Notes: generated by a model from the sequence alone, not told the origin. DNA of 64,000 nt from CAVQAH01 sp963784195 (GCA_963784195.1 CAWARA010000013.1:186001-250000); one strand, 5' to 3'; shown: positions 8,821 through 18,462, counted from the stretch's first letter. Translations and numbers: made by a program.

Positions 8821-11800
8821 ATGCCACGTTTGTCACGGGTAGTGCGATGCCTGGTGGCGACATTGATGGTCGCTGCCATGCTACCCACCACAAGTTCGGC
8901 GCAGATCACGCGCGGCGGCATCTCGGGCACGGTCCGCGATGCATCCGGAGGCGTGGTCCCAGGGGCCACCGTTACGGTGACCAACATGGATACCAACGCA
9001 TCTCAGACCCACGTCTCCGATGCGCAGGGATTCTACCGAGCCGCTGCGCTCGAGCCGGGCCGCTACATGGTGATCACCGAGCTCACTGGTTTTAGAAGGG
9101 TCGAGCAGAAGGAGGTCATCGTTCGCTCTGCGCTCGAAACGCCGGTCGACGTTCGACTCAGTCCCGCCACTGTTGGCGAAGAAGTCACGGTCACGGCCGA
9201 GAGCCCGCTGGTCGGTCTGAACCGCACCAATCCGACAATTGCCTCGACGGTCAATACGCGTCAGGTCGTTGAACTGCCGCTCGCCGGCGGACGCAACCTG
9301 AACAATCTCATCCTGACCGTTCCTAACTCTGCGTCGACGACGGGGCAAGGCACGTTTGCGGTCAACGGCAACCGGCCGCGCAACAACAACTACATGGTCG
9401 ATGGGTCGGACAACAACGATATCTCGGTCACGATTTCGACCTCGCAGATGGTGCCGGAGGCGGTGGCGGAGTTCCAGGTCCTGCAGAATCCGTACAGCGT
9501 GGAGTTTGGCCGCAACAGTGGCGGCCAGATCAACGTCATCACGAAGTCAGGCACCAACCGTTTCAGCGGCGACATCTGGGACTACTACCAGGCGAGCGGT
9601 CTGAACTCGCGCACGAACATTGAAAAGGACAACAACCTTTCGACACCCGCGCGGCTGATTCGCCATCAGCTTGGCGGCGGCATGGGCGGTCCCGTCTACA
9701 AGGACAAGGCCTTCTTCTTCGGCCTGTATCAGCGTGACACGCAGCGTCCCGCGAATCGGCCGAGTGTAACGGCAGTAACGATTCCGACTCCGACGGGCTT
9801 TGCAGCACTGCAGGGTGTGCCGCTGGGCGCCGGGCAGACCGCTGCCAGCCGTCAGGACGTTCTCGACGAGATCGGCTTCCTCCAGGACATGTATGCGCAG
9901 AACCCGACGTTCCGCAACTTGTCCTCGACGCTCGTCAACGGTGTGTCAATCGAGACCGGACAGACCAATTTCAACATCACTGATCCGAGCACGTATCACA
10001 CGGGTTTGGGCCGCGTCGACGTCCGCCCGTTCCTCAACGACACGTTTACGGTCCGCTATTCACTGAATGATCGACTGGACGAGAACAACGGTTCGGACGG
10101 CTTTGGCTCGCTTTTCGCGACCAATCAGGATCTCGTGGATACGAACCTTGCAGTCAGCAATGCGCACATCTTTTCGTCGCGAATGCTGAACGAGGCGCGG
10201 TTTTCACTGGTGCGCCGCGACCTTGACTTCCCCGAGAACGATCCGTTGAGTCCGACGGCGATCATTGGGGGTGCGTTCACGATCGGCGGTCCGACGAATT
10301 TCCCACAGTCGCGCGTGTCCAACGCGTATCAGTTCTCTGACACCATGACGTGGACGCTGTCGAAGCACACGCTGAAATTCGGCGCCGACATCCGCTACAA
10401 CGACGTGGACAACGTGTCGGGGTTCAACTCGAAGGGCACCTTCAACTTCGACAACCTGCAGGCATACATGAACAACGTCGCCGCTCGCGTGCAGCAGGCC
10501 TTGCAGAAGGCAGACTGGACCGCAACGCAGTGGCAGAGCTCCTTCTTCGCACAGGATGACTTCAGAGTGACGCCAGCGCTGACCTTGAACCTCGGGCTGC
10601 GCTATGAGATCTCTGACGTCCCGCTTGGCCTGTTTGGAGCCACCGATCCCGAGAGCCTTGCCGCGTTGGTGCCGGGACCGGTGAAAAAGGATACGAACAA
10701 CTGGGCGCCGCGCGTCGGTTTTGCGTGGAACCCGCAGACCAACAACCGCTGGTTTGGGAACAGCGAGACGGTGATCCGCGGCGGCTACGGCATCGCCTAC
10801 GACTTTCTGTTCTACAACCTGCTCGTCGTCAACGGCAGCAACTATCCGCGCATCTCCGGACTGGATGTGACGGATCAGCGGGACCTGTATCCAAACCTGC
10901 TCCAGGGGAGCGCAACTCCTGTCTTCAACCCGTTGGCGCCATACGTCAACTCGGCGGAAGACACCGAAACACCCGAGAGCCGCTTCCAGAGCCTGACTCT
11001 GCAACGTGCGATCGGCAACTACACCTTCGAGGTGGGCTATAGCGGCAGCCGCGGCTACAAGGGGATCAATCAGATCGAGCTGAACCCATCAACCCTCACG
11101 CCGGAGCAGGCTGCTGCCGTCGTGGCGGCGGGCAGCACTGCTGTGATTCCTACGGTGCAACAGCGGCGCATTTCCCCGCAGTTCGGCAGCCGCGTGCTGA
11201 TCCCGGCCACCGTCGGGCCGGACGGGACGGATCTCGAGGCGCGTTCCGAGTACAACGCGATCTTCTTCTCGGGCAACAAGCGCTTCTCGGACGGGCTGCA
11301 ATTCGGCGGGTCGTATACCTACAGCCGCTGGTACAGCAACAACGACGCCTCACTCGGCGAGGGTGGCACGGACGGTTCGAGCCAGCGCCCGCAGAGCATG
11401 TTCGACTACGAGTCCGAGTGGAGCCGTTCGCAGTTCGATCGGCCACACCGCTTCACGGTGAACTACATCTACGAGATTCCCGGCCCCCGCGAGGGGTGGA
11501 CGGGTCGCCTCCTGGGCGGCTGGCAGATTAGCGGCGTCACGCAGGCGCAGTCCGGCAGGCCGTTTACCATCGTCACTGGTGTGGACTCGAGCGGGGACAG
11601 CAACACCGGGTCCGATCGCCCGGACATCAACACGGCTGGCAGCTTCGTGTGGGACGACGACCACAAGACCTTCACGAACACCGGCTTCTATGTCGTGCCG
11701 CTCGGCTCGAACAACCTGCCGCTGAACCAGAGTCTGGGCAACGGCAACGCCCCCCGCAACTCGGAGCGTAGCGCCGGCTTCTGGAACACCGACCTCGCGC

Positions 11801-11982
11801 TCTCGAAGCGTATCGACATCGTGGGATCGACGCGCCTGCTCATCCGGCTTGATGCGTTCAATGCGCTCAACCAGGATAGCTACGGCATTCCGATCAACAG
11901 CATGAGCAACGTCAACTTCGGACGCAATACCAACAACTGGGGCCGTCGCATCCTCCAGTTGAGCGGCAAGCTCTCCTTCTAG
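8821..11982 (+). CDS. TonB-dependent receptor with N-terminal carboxypeptidase-regulatory-like domain
   Basis: 1053 residues, outer membrane. Signal peptide at about 1-28 (ends TTSSAQ). Residues about 30-110 are a carboxypeptidase-regulatory-like Ig module (GGISGTVRDASGGVVPGATV, FYRAAALEPGRYMV). A plug domain follows (PLAGGRNLNNLI, FAVNGNRPRNNNYMVDG, VPEAVAEFQVLQNPYSVEFG and GGQINVITKSGTN). The rest is a beta-barrel of about 800 residues rich in aromatic strands, ending LSGKLSF with the terminal Phe expected for BAM insertion. This is the 'Oar-like/SusC-like' type expanded in Acidobacteriota; its ligand is unknown. Start fixed by GAGGAGG 8 nt upstream. A hairpin terminator follows. Confidence 0.93.
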   Translation: MPRLSRVVRCLVATLMVAAMLPTTSSAQITRGGISGTVRDASGGVVPGATVTVTNMDTNASQTHVSDAQGFYRAAALEPGRYMVITELTGFRRVEQKEVIVRSALETPVDVRLSPATVGEEVTVTAESPLVGLNRTNPTIASTVNTRQVVELPLAGGRNLNNLILTVPNSASTTGQGTFAVNGNRPRNNNYMVDGSDNNDISVTISTSQMVPEAVAEFQVLQNPYSVEFGRNSGGQINVITKSGTNRFSGDIWDYYQASGLNSRTNIEKDNNLSTPARLIRHQLGGGMGGPVYKDKAFFFGLYQRDTQRPANRPSVTAVTIPTPTGFAALQGVPLGAGQTAASRQDVLDEIGFLQDMYAQNPTFRNLSSTLVNGVSIETGQTNFNITDPSTYHTGLGRVDVRPFLNDTFTVRYSLNDRLDENNGSDGFGSLFATNQDLVDTNLAVSNAHIFSSRMLNEARFSLVRRDLDFPENDPLSPTAIIGGAFTIGGPTNFPQSRVSNAYQFSDTMTWTLSKHTLKFGADIRYNDVDNVSGFNSKGTFNFDNLQAYMNNVAARVQQALQKADWTATQWQSSFFAQDDFRVTPALTLNLGLRYEISDVPLGLFGATDPESLAALVPGPVKKDTNNWAPRVGFAWNPQTNNRWFGNSETVIRGGYGIAYDFLFYNLLVVNGSNYPRISGLDVTDQRDLYPNLLQGSATPVFNPLAPYVNSAEDTETPESRFQSLTLQRAIGNYTFEVGYSGSRGYKGINQIELNPSTLTPEQAAAVVAAGSTAVIPTVQQRRISPQFGSRVLIPATVGPDGTDLEARSEYNAIFFSGNKRFSDGLQFGGSYTYSRWYSNNDASLGEGGTDGSSQRPQSMFDYESEWSRSQFDRPHRFTVNYIYEIPGPREGWTGRLLGGWQISGVTQAQSGRPFTIVTGVDSSGDSNTGSDRPDINTAGSFVWDDDHKTFTNTGFYVVPLGSNNLPLNQSLGNGNAPRNSERSAGFWNTDLALSKRIDIVGSTRLLIRLDAFNALNQDSYGIPINSMSNVNFGRNTNNWGRRILQLSGKLSF

Positions 11983-12006
11983 TCAGGAAAGCTCGCGCGT
12001 TTCTCG

Positions 12007-12044
12007 AGCCGGCGGCGGGGTCATCCCTGTCGCCGGCTTTCTTG
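12007..12044 (+). terminator. Rho-independent-like terminator after the TonB receptor gene
   Basis: AGCCGGCG (12007-12014) pairs with CGCCGGCT (12031-12038), with an inner GGG/CCC pairing around TCAT, followed by a T-rich run (TTCTTGT). It lies 25 nt after the stop codon. Confidence 0.7.
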
Positions 12045-12057
12045 TGTACGTTGTCTG

Positions 12058-12132
12058 TCGGGACTCGGGACACGGGACTCGGGACTCGGACTCGGGACTC
12101 GGACTCGGGACTCGGGGCTCGGGGCTCGGGGG
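12058..12132. repeat. Tandem heptamer array (CGGGACT type)
   Basis: About ten imperfect tandem copies of GGGACTC and its variants (GGACTC, GGGGCTC, GGGACAC) follow the terminator of the receptor gene. No frame is expected here. The unit length of 7 matches the separate CGGAAAT array at 50893-51036, although the sequence differs. Confidence 0.8.
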
Positions 12133-12268
12133 CTACTAACCCGCGTGAACCGCGGGTGACGCATTTCCCGCGGTTTCATAGCCGGACGCGCGCCCGCCTC
12201 CAGTGGTCCGACCGCTCCGCGGGCATGGCCGTTGCTGATGCACTACTGTGGAGCACCGCAGTGACCCG

Positions 12269-12352
12269 TGAACCCTCGCCGTGAACCTTCGTCCTGAACC
12301 CCCGTGATGAACCCCCGTGATGAACCCCCGTGATGAACCCCCGTCCTGAACC
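12269..12352 (+). repeat. Promoter-abutting 13-bp array (a), TGAACCCCCGTGA type
   Basis: Six complete 13-bp units start at 12269, 12282, 12295, 12308, 12321 and 12334, the third to fifth being identical (TGAACCCCCGTGA), plus a partial TGAACC. The array runs directly into the -10 box TATAAT at 12353. The period is exactly 13 in this copy. The same family occurs at 36505-36606, 36645-36772 and 42086-42190, always reading TGAACC towards the gene. Confidence 0.9.
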
Positions 12353-12358
12353 TATAAT
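12353..12358 (+). promoter_or_regulatory. -10 box, leaderless promoter of the alpha/beta hydrolase gene
   Basis: A perfect TATAAT lies 6 nt before ATG 12365. The sequence 17 nt upstream is inside the repeat array and has no TTGACA-like -35, so the array occupies the place of the -35 element. Confidence 0.65.
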
Positions 12359-12364
12359 CCGCCC

Positions 12365-13459
12365 ATGACATTTGCGCGCATCGTCACCGCGGCGTCGCTT
12401 CTTCTGTGGGTTCCTGCGCTTCACGCCCAGACGGCGCCCACCGGCACCGTCGAGACCGGATCGATCAACGGTGCGCCCTTTCACATTGAGGTGCCAGTCA
12501 ACTGGAACAAGGCGCTCGTGATGTACGCGCACGGCTACACGGTTGCCGGGAGCAAGCCGCCGGATCCCGACAGCCCTCGAATGAAAGCGTTCCGCGAGGT
12601 GTTCACCTCTCGTGGCTTCGCGTTCGCGCAATCTGGCTACAGCGCGCAAGGGTGGGCGGTCAAGGAAGGCGTCGAGGACACCGAGGCGCTTCGACGGCAT
12701 TTCGTGTCGAAGTACGGCAAGCCATCGGAGTCGTACATGATCGGGCATTCGATGGGTGGGCACATCAGCGTGGCCACAATCGAGCGCTATCCGGAAGCCT
12801 ATCAAGGGGCGATGCCGATGTGCGGTCCCCTTGGTGCGGCGCTCGACTTTCTCAACAACGGCCTCTTCGACATGGTGGTGACGTTCGAGGCGCTGTTCCC
12901 GGACACCATGCCCTCGCCGTATCAGCCCGGCACCGGCACAGCCGAAAAGGTGAAAGCCGCGCTGGCCGCCCAGCCTGACAAGGCGGCAATCTACGCACGC
13001 CGCTTCGGGCGATCGGTCGATCAGTTACCGCTCGTCCTGTCGTTCTTCCATACCATTCTTGGCGAGCTCAAACAGCGCGCCGGCGGCGAGCCTTTCGACA
13101 ATCGGAATCGCATCTACAGCGGCTTCGGCGACGACGCGGCGCTGAACCGGACGGTGAAGCGGTTCACTGCTGATCGTGCCGCACGCGAGTACATTCGTCA
13201 GTACGCGTCACCCACCGGGCACATTTCCGATCCAGTGCTGACGATTCACACGACCGTCGATCCGCTGGTGCTCGGCAACGACGTGACTGCTTACGAGGTG
13301 ACCACAGCGCTCGCGGGCACGTCCGATCGTTTCGTCGCCCGTTTCGTCGATGCTAACGGGCACTGCAATTTCACTTCAGCACAGGCTGGCACGGCGTTCG
13401 ATGCGCTGCTCGCGTGGGCCAGGGAAGGGAAACGTCCGGCGGCTGGAGAGCAGAAGTAG
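12365..13459 (+). CDS. Secreted alpha/beta hydrolase
   Basis: 364 residues. Signal peptide at residues about 1-20 (ends LHAQTAP). Alpha/beta-hydrolase features: VMYAHGYT (oxyanion strand), GHSMGG nucleophile elbow with Ser at about residue 126, a late acid in TIHTTVDPLV (about residue 300) and the His in ANGHCNF (about residue 340). The helical insert between about residues 150 and 270 forms a lid. Substrate unknown; an esterase or peptidase are both possible. The start is set by the -10 box 6 nt upstream, and no Shine-Dalgarno is present. Confidence 0.85.
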   Translation: MTFARIVTAASLLLWVPALHAQTAPTGTVETGSINGAPFHIEVPVNWNKALVMYAHGYTVAGSKPPDPDSPRMKAFREVFTSRGFAFAQSGYSAQGWAVKEGVEDTEALRRHFVSKYGKPSESYMIGHSMGGHISVATIERYPEAYQGAMPMCGPLGAALDFLNNGLFDMVVTFEALFPDTMPSPYQPGTGTAEKVKAALAAQPDKAAIYARRFGRSVDQLPLVLSFFHTILGELKQRAGGEPFDNRNRIYSGFGDDAALNRTVKRFTADRAAREYIRQYASPTGHISDPVLTIHTTVDPLVLGNDVTAYEVTTALAGTSDRFVARFVDANGHCNFTSAQAGTAFDALLAWAREGKRPAAGEQK

Positions 13460-13465
13460 TGCTTA

Positions 13466-13948
13466 TTACCGGTGTTCCATCCAGCGCGCAATCGTGTCCA
13501 TCTGCTCGAGCGTGTTACGCCAGATCCCCTCGTCGAACGGCCCGGGGAATATGACGCCCGGCCGGCTCCACGTCGCTTTCAGCCAGCCATCGGCTAGCGA
13601 CAGGATTAATCCATACTTCCCTTCGAGATCGAACGTCGCGCGGCTGATGTCAGGGTTTCCATGCGTCAGCATCGCATCTTTCCAGGGCGCACCGCCCCGC
13701 GCTGACGTGGCCATTGCCAGCGCGACCTCGCCGGGAATGTTTCGTGCGGGGTGGAGGAGGGTCAGCCGCACTGCACGGCCCTTGAATTGCCCGCTGACCA
13801 TCGACTGGGCGCGAGGAAAGCCCGGCGCGATCCGCATGACGCGGGGCTGGTCCACGAGCGTCGCGAATCCGCGTGCGAATGTGAGGCTTGGCGTGAGGAG
13901 CGCCCAGACCAGAACAGCAATGGTCGCGAGGATCAGAATAACGAGCAT
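13466..13948 (-). CDS. Small membrane-anchored protein of unknown function
   Basis: 160 residues from ATG 13948, preceded by ACGGAGCAC (GGAG at useful spacing). The first 20 residues (MLVILILATIAVLVWALL) are a membrane segment; the remainder is soluble and probably periplasmic. Conserved-looking features are PSLTFARGF, SGQFKGRAVRLTLLHPARN and YGLILSLADGWLKATW. I do not recognise the family. Last gene of a minus-strand run that begins with the WYL regulator; it follows the monooxygenase gene by 32 bases. An upstream in-frame start (14029) would overlap that gene and place residues before the anchor. Confidence 0.65.
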   Translation of the reverse strand: MLVILILATIAVLVWALLTPSLTFARGFATLVDQPRVMRIAPGFPRAQSMVSGQFKGRAVRLTLLHPARNIPGEVALAMATSARGGAPWKDAMLTHGNPDISRATFDLEGKYGLILSLADGWLKATWSRPGVIFPGPFDEGIWRNTLEQMDTIARWMEHR

Positions 13949-13980
13949 GTGCTCCGTACAACCCGCTCCGTTCAGAAGAG

Positions 13981-15178
13981 CTACACACGAAACGGGGCGA
14001 GTGTACACCCAGAGATCCCGAAAGAACACCGGAGTTCGTCACGAGTGGCCAGCATGCGTACTTCGTGCGCCATCTCCGACGCCAGCGTTTCGTGCATGTC
14101 CGCACCGACCCGAGATCCCAGTCGAACGACGCGATGCGGTCGGTGACGTCGAACACCCCCGCCGCCAGTCCATCTCTGATCTGCTGATAGTGCTCCAGTG
14201 CGGCCGTCGAGCCGGTCGCTACCGCGTCGGCCAATAACTCCGCGTCGCGCAACGCGTCTGTGATGCCGTGAGCGGTCAGCGGATCCTTGAAATAGCCCGC
14301 GTCGCCGACGAGCGCCCATCCCGGCCCCCAGCTCTGTCGGAAGAAGCCCGTGTGGCCGGCAAAGCCATTCAGGTTGCCGACTCTCCGCGCTCCCATGACG
14401 GTTTCAGCCAACTGCGGCGAGACCTCGTGAAGCAAGCGCAGGTGTCCTGCTGCGATGTTGCCGCGAAACGCATCGAAGAACCTGCTCGATGGGACCGCCG
14501 CAAAGATGCACGTTTCGTTCGAGCTGGTGGGAATGGCTCCGACGCTGATGCCTGGCCTGTAGTACCAGCGGTAACCCTCCAGCTGCACACCCTCCCAGTG
14601 ACCGTAGACGACCGCGCTCGAGTAACGACCCGTCACGTACGCACGCGCACCGACGAGGCGGGCGACCATCGAGCGAAGTCCGTCAGCGCCAATCACGATC
14701 CCAGCAGCAATGTTGCGCGCCTCGCCTGTCTTGTCCCGGATCGCCACGCCGGCGACGCGTCCATCGCCGGAGTGCAGGAGTCGATCGACCTGGATTCCGT
14801 GCCGGACGTGAGCACCGGACGCAACCGCGAATCGACGAGCAACCGATCGAGCAGCGCGCGCCGCGGCGCGTACAGGGCATCGATTCCGTCGCGTGGCTTG
14901 ATAGGAATCGTCAGCAGGTCGTCGCCGTAATAGAACGTCGTCTGCCGGATAGGCACAGCACCGGCCGCCTTGACTGAGTCCAGAACACCCCACTTGTGCA
15001 GCTGGAGCACACCGCCCCGCATCAGCGCGTGCGTGGAGAGCGTATCGGCGCCGTATTGCCCGCGATCGACAGCGAGCACGCGAAGTCCATAACGCGCCAG
15101 CAGCATCGCCGTCGCTGCACCGGCGCACCTGGCTCCCACGATCACCACGTCATAACGCGAATCAAGAGATGTCAACAT
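13981..15178 (-). pseudogene. FAD-dependent monooxygenase, broken by two frameshifts
   Basis: Three frames together give one complete NAD(P)/FAD-dependent oxidoreductase of about 395 residues. The first (15178 to about 14835) has YDVVIVGARCAGAATAMLLAR (FAD fold) and VDRG. The second (about 14835 to 14105) has VIGADGLRSMVARLVGA and ALVGDAGYFKDPLTAHGITD, the second FAD motif. The third (about 14105 to 13981) has MHETLASEMAHEVRML. Both joins need one extra base. Family members hydroxylate aromatic or polyketide substrates or reduce isoprenoid chains; the substrate is unknown. All motifs are intact, so the shifts may be assembly errors. The gene lies 12 bases after the FMO-like gene. Confidence 0.75.
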
Positions 15179-15190
15179 CGCCCAGGTCCG

Positions 15191-16438
15191 TCAGGCAATT
15201 GCGGTCAGTCGGCCCTTGAGGTAGGCATCGATGTGTTCGGCAAGCCGGAACGCGTCCGCTCCGACACCATCGATGAAATTCGAGTTTCGCCTGCTGAGAA
15301 AATAGAGACCGATTGTGTAGAGGCCGGGGAAGCGCGAGATGCCGCCGTGATGGCGGATCTCTCCTCTGTTGTCGAGCACAGGCGCTTGCAGCCATGGATA
15401 CGCACGACGGTACCCGGTCGCCCAGATGATCGTGCGAATGTCGGATGTCCGGACGCTGACTGGCGTAGAACCACTCATGAACTCGGGCCAGATCGGGGTG
15501 AATGGCTCCTCAGGTTCGAGGGCTCCAGCGGTGTCGCTTCGAGTCCCGAAGTCGTCGAGGCGCTTCAGCAGAGAGGCAAGCTTGATGTCGGCGGCGACCG
15601 TGGTGGACACCAGATCGTCAGCAAACCTGAGATCGTCCCGGTCAGCCGCGAGCAACCTGCCTGTCATGCGGACGCCAAGTGTTCTGAGCGACAGGAGATC
15701 CAACGTGGCGTTCCGGCCCACGAGCTGAAGGGACGGTTCGGCCCGCGAAATCTCGACGTCGTACACCTCGTCGGCGGTTTCCTCGAGGACTCCCGCGCGA
15801 TCGAGCCACCACATGATGTCTCGCCCTCGATAGCGCCTGGGCACGCGTGTATGCGATCCCACCGACAACGTGACCGCCCGGCCGGACTGGTGGATCTCCT
15901 CGGCAAGTTGAATCCCTGATGCCGAGGCGCCCACGATCAACACGTCACCCTGCGGAAGCTGCGCGGAATTGCGGTACGCGCCTGGCGTCAGCTGATGGAT
16001 ATGGGCTGGCAGTCGTGACGCCGTCGATGGCACAAATGGCACGTCACAGTGTCCGGTGGCGATCACGATCGTTGCGGCCATCCACGTTCCTCGATCCGTG
16101 CACACGCGGAAGCCGGCCGGCACTGGCGTGACCTTGAGGACCGTTGTGAGGGTTTCGACTGGCGCGTCAAAGGATTGCGCGTACTGTCCCAGGAAGCCGA
16201 CGACTTGCGTCATCGTCATGAAGCCATCGGGCTCGGGACCGTCGTAGGTGAACCAGGGGAGCCTGGTCTGCCAATTGGGCGTGAGCAATCGAAGGGAATC
16301 CCAGCGCTCGGTGCGCCAACGCTCTGCCACGCGGCCGCGCTCGAGGAGCACGTGATCGATCGCGAGGTCCGTCAGGCAGCGGCTCATGGCCAGCCCCGCC
16401 TGCCCCGCACCGACGATCAACGTCTCGACTCGCTTCAT
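15191..16438 (-). CDS. Flavin-containing monooxygenase-like NAD(P)/FAD oxidoreductase
   Basis: 415 residues from ATG 16438, chosen because AGGTGACATC precedes it; an in-frame start 21 bases upstream adds nothing. Motifs in order: ETLIVGAGQAGLAM (FAD-binding GxGxxG), ERGRVAERWR, DVLIVGASASGIQLAEE (NADPH-binding GxGxxG) and IIWATGYRRAYPWL (ATGY motif). This layout is typical of FMO/CzcO-like enzymes that oxygenate soft nucleophiles or ketones. Substrate unknown. It lies in a minus-strand run: OsmC protein, this gene, the broken monooxygenase and a small membrane protein. Confidence 0.88.
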   Translation of the reverse strand: MKRVETLIVGAGQAGLAMSRCLTDLAIDHVLLERGRVAERWRTERWDSLRLLTPNWQTRLPWFTYDGPEPDGFMTMTQVVGFLGQYAQSFDAPVETLTTVLKVTPVPAGFRVCTDRGTWMAATIVIATGHCDVPFVPSTASRLPAHIHQLTPGAYRNSAQLPQGDVLIVGASASGIQLAEEIHQSGRAVTLSVGSHTRVPRRYRGRDIMWWLDRAGVLEETADEVYDVEISRAEPSLQLVGRNATLDLLSLRTLGVRMTGRLLAADRDDLRFADDLVSTTVAADIKLASLLKRLDDFGTRSDTAGALEPEEPFTPIWPEFMSGSTPVSVRTSDIRTIIWATGYRRAYPWLQAPVLDNRGEIRHHGGISRFPGLYTIGLYFLSRRNSNFIDGVGADAFRLAEHIDAYLKGRLTAIA

Positions 16439-16507
16439 GATGTCACCTGCATTTCGCACGCGCGAAAGCCGCTGCTGCCGTCACGCCGACATCGCTCAGG
16501 GTCACAA

Positions 16508-17086
16508 TCACGCGTCAACCGTCAGCTCGATTGCCACGCCGTTGGTCAACACGTCGAAAACCGCGGAGCGAGCGCGTGCCTGCTCGACGATTTCGCGAAG
16601 CTTTGCCGCCGGTGCATCCCCCTGGATGACGAAGCTGGCGCGAATCTTCTCGTAGCCGTTGCGGACCTCCTCGGACAGGCCGAGGATCCCCTGCAGGTTC
16701 ATGTTGCCTTCGATCGTCGAGGTCACGCTGGTGAGCGTGATGCCGCGTGCCGCAGCGATGTTCCCGATCCCCGCCGTGATGCAGCTCGCCAGCGCGTGCA
16801 GCAGGAATTCCACAGGTGTCGGACCGCGGTCCGCCCCGACCAGCACTGCCGGATGATCGGCCGCATATCTGAATGTGAGCGCGTGCGTGTGCTCGCCGCC
16901 GGCGCCGCTGAACCAGTCGATCGTCGACTCGCTGTGCGTGCCCTCGACCCACCGGTTGCGGGCCCGAAAGCGGAACCTCGCCAGTTCCGGGTTCGATCTG
17001 ACCGCATTGATCGTGGCAAAGAGCGTGGGCGTATCCACCCCGTTGAGCGGGCCGCGCTCACGACGTGGCTCGGTAACTGCCTGCAT
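16508..17086 (-). CDS. OsmC family protein
   Basis: 192 residues. Strong Shine-Dalgarno (GAGGAGGCCCC then ATG). OsmC-fold features: RNRWVEGTHSES, GADRGPTPVEFLLHALASCITAG (Cys at the resolving helix) and the final TNGVAIELTV strand. OsmC/Ohr proteins reduce organic peroxides using two cysteines. Here only one Cys is present in the whole protein, the second position being Ser in ARSAVFDVLTNG, so it belongs to a single-Cys branch and peroxidase activity is uncertain. It sits between the WYL regulator and two flavin enzymes, a context consistent with oxidative or xenobiotic stress. Confidence 0.85.
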   Translation of the reverse strand: MQAVTEPRRERGPLNGVDTPTLFATINAVRSNPELARFRFRARNRWVEGTHSESTIDWFSGAGGEHTHALTFRYAADHPAVLVGADRGPTPVEFLLHALASCITAGIGNIAAARGITLTSVTSTIEGNMNLQGILGLSEEVRNGYEKIRASFVIQGDAPAAKLREIVEQARARSAVFDVLTNGVAIELTVDA

Positions 17087-17255
17087 GGGGCCTCCTCGCG
17101 CTGCCGGATTGGCTGCGCTCTACTTTCAATAACGAAAAAGAGAGGAGAAACCCGCCAGCTCGGCGAATTCAGGGGGATGGCGGGCGGATCTCGGGGTGTT
17201 CTGGGACGAACGTGTGCCGTCGCCTCCATGTGACACAAAACGACGTGAGTCGGAT

Positions 17256-18305
17256 TCAGCCGGCGTTCGGAAGCGTTCGCTGAGCACCGACGATCTGCAT
17301 GCGCGCGGTTTCTGGCTTGGGGACGGACAGATACCTGTCGGCCGCGCGCCTGTGCTGATTGAAGATCTCGGCGGCGAGCGCTGACGGTGAGAGGACTCGA
17401 GCGGCCGCGCCAAAGCCGAGGATCCAGCCTTGCAGCGGCCAGTCGATGCAGACATCCATGCGCAGAACGACCGAGCCGTCCTCACGATCTTCGATCGTTT
17501 GAGATCGATGCCACTGCCGTTCACGAACGTACGCGGCAGCGCCAGCGTCGAATTCAACCGCCACGGCCTCCGCGGGCCCGCTGAACACGCCGAGTGAGTT
17601 CGCGAACGGCTCGGCCGGCAGCGGCCGCGGCTCGAACTGCGCATCCCCGATTGCCAGCGCTTCGATTCGCTCGAGCGCGAAGTTTCGGAGCTCGCCGTAG
17701 GCCGGCACCCAGGCGGTCAAATAGAGTCCGCCGTTTGCGCACGACAGGCGTTGCGGTTCGACGGCATACTCGCGCGTCTTCTTCGACGACCTCGACGCGT
17801 AGCGCATGGTCACGCATCGCCGGCGAAGGATGGCGTCTATCGCGCGTGCGGCGACAGCACGCGTCTTACGTTCGTCGAGCCGCTTGCGGCCGATTCTCTT
17901 GGCGTGGAGGACGCGTGGGAAGCTGTTCATCAGTTTTCGGCTGATTTCAGGTGTCGTGCGTTCCAACTTCATCAACGCCTGCTCGCCTTCGTTCTCGAAC
18001 GTGGCGCCGGCGACAGTTGACAGCACCGCATGACCGAAATAGATGGCCGCCAGTTCCGGTATGCCCAGGCCGGTTTGCCCGAGTGCCCGAAAGGGTTGTG
18101 CGTTGAGCTTCCACACTGGCGTGCCGCTGGTGTCATCGTCGTAGAGTGGAAATCCGGCCCGGCAGAGCGCGTCGAGGTCGCGACGAATCGTGCGCGGATG
18201 GACGTTGCGTTCTTCAGCAAGCGTCGCGATCGCGATGCCGTTCCTGGCGGCGTCGAGCGCCCTGAGAATCTGCCACTGCCTAACGAGTTCCGCGTTGCGA
18301 GCCAC
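17256..18305 (-). CDS. WYL-domain transcriptional regulator (DeoR-type HTH)
   Basis: 349 residues from GTG 18305, with an excellent Shine-Dalgarno (AAGGAGG, 7 nt spacing). The frame is open further upstream, but that part lacks an RBS. An N-terminal winged HTH lies at about residues 8-65 (IAIATLAEERNVHPRTIRRDLDALCRAGFPL). The WYL domain lies at about 160-240 (VTMRYASRSSKKTREYAVEP, GLYLTAWVPAYGELRNFALERI), followed by a C-terminal WCX-like extension. WYL regulators sense small ligands or nucleic acids. It probably controls the following OsmC/monooxygenase genes on the same strand; this is inferred from position only. Confidence 0.88.
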   Translation of the reverse strand: MARNAELVRQWQILRALDAARNGIAIATLAEERNVHPRTIRRDLDALCRAGFPLYDDDTSGTPVWKLNAQPFRALGQTGLGIPELAAIYFGHAVLSTVAGATFENEGEQALMKLERTTPEISRKLMNSFPRVLHAKRIGRKRLDERKTRAVAARAIDAILRRRCVTMRYASRSSKKTREYAVEPQRLSCANGGLYLTAWVPAYGELRNFALERIEALAIGDAQFEPRPLPAEPFANSLGVFSGPAEAVAVEFDAGAAAYVRERQWHRSQTIEDREDGSVVLRMDVCIDWPLQGWILGFGAAARVLSPSALAAEIFNQHRRAADRYLSVPKPETARMQIVGAQRTLPNAG

Positions 18306-18450
18306 GCCAAGCCTCCTTGCTTTATGGAAGGAGCGTAGCGCGTGACGCTGACAGGTCAGGTCATGCGCTTTTCCTTCGCTTTTTGACGACTCAGAAGACG
18401 GCCTACTCACGAACGGAGTTCCAAGGACCACCCCTGTCCGCCCGGCCTTC

Positions 18451-18456
18451 TACGCT
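18451..18456 (+). promoter_or_regulatory. -10-like box, probable leaderless promoter
   Basis: TACGCT lies exactly 6 nt before ATG 18463, and no Shine-Dalgarno is present (GGCGGG precedes the ATG). Same spacing as at 7933, 12365 and 42813. Confidence 0.35.
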
Positions 18457-18462
18457 GGCGGG

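Noticed and set aside
12269..12352. CRISPR array
   Set aside because: Units of 12-13 bp are directly tandem with no unique spacers, and no cas genes are present; the same holds for the other TGAACC arrays.
13650..14100. Continuation of the middle monooxygenase frame to 13650
   Set aside because: Past the second shift it translates the neighbouring small membrane protein gene out of frame.
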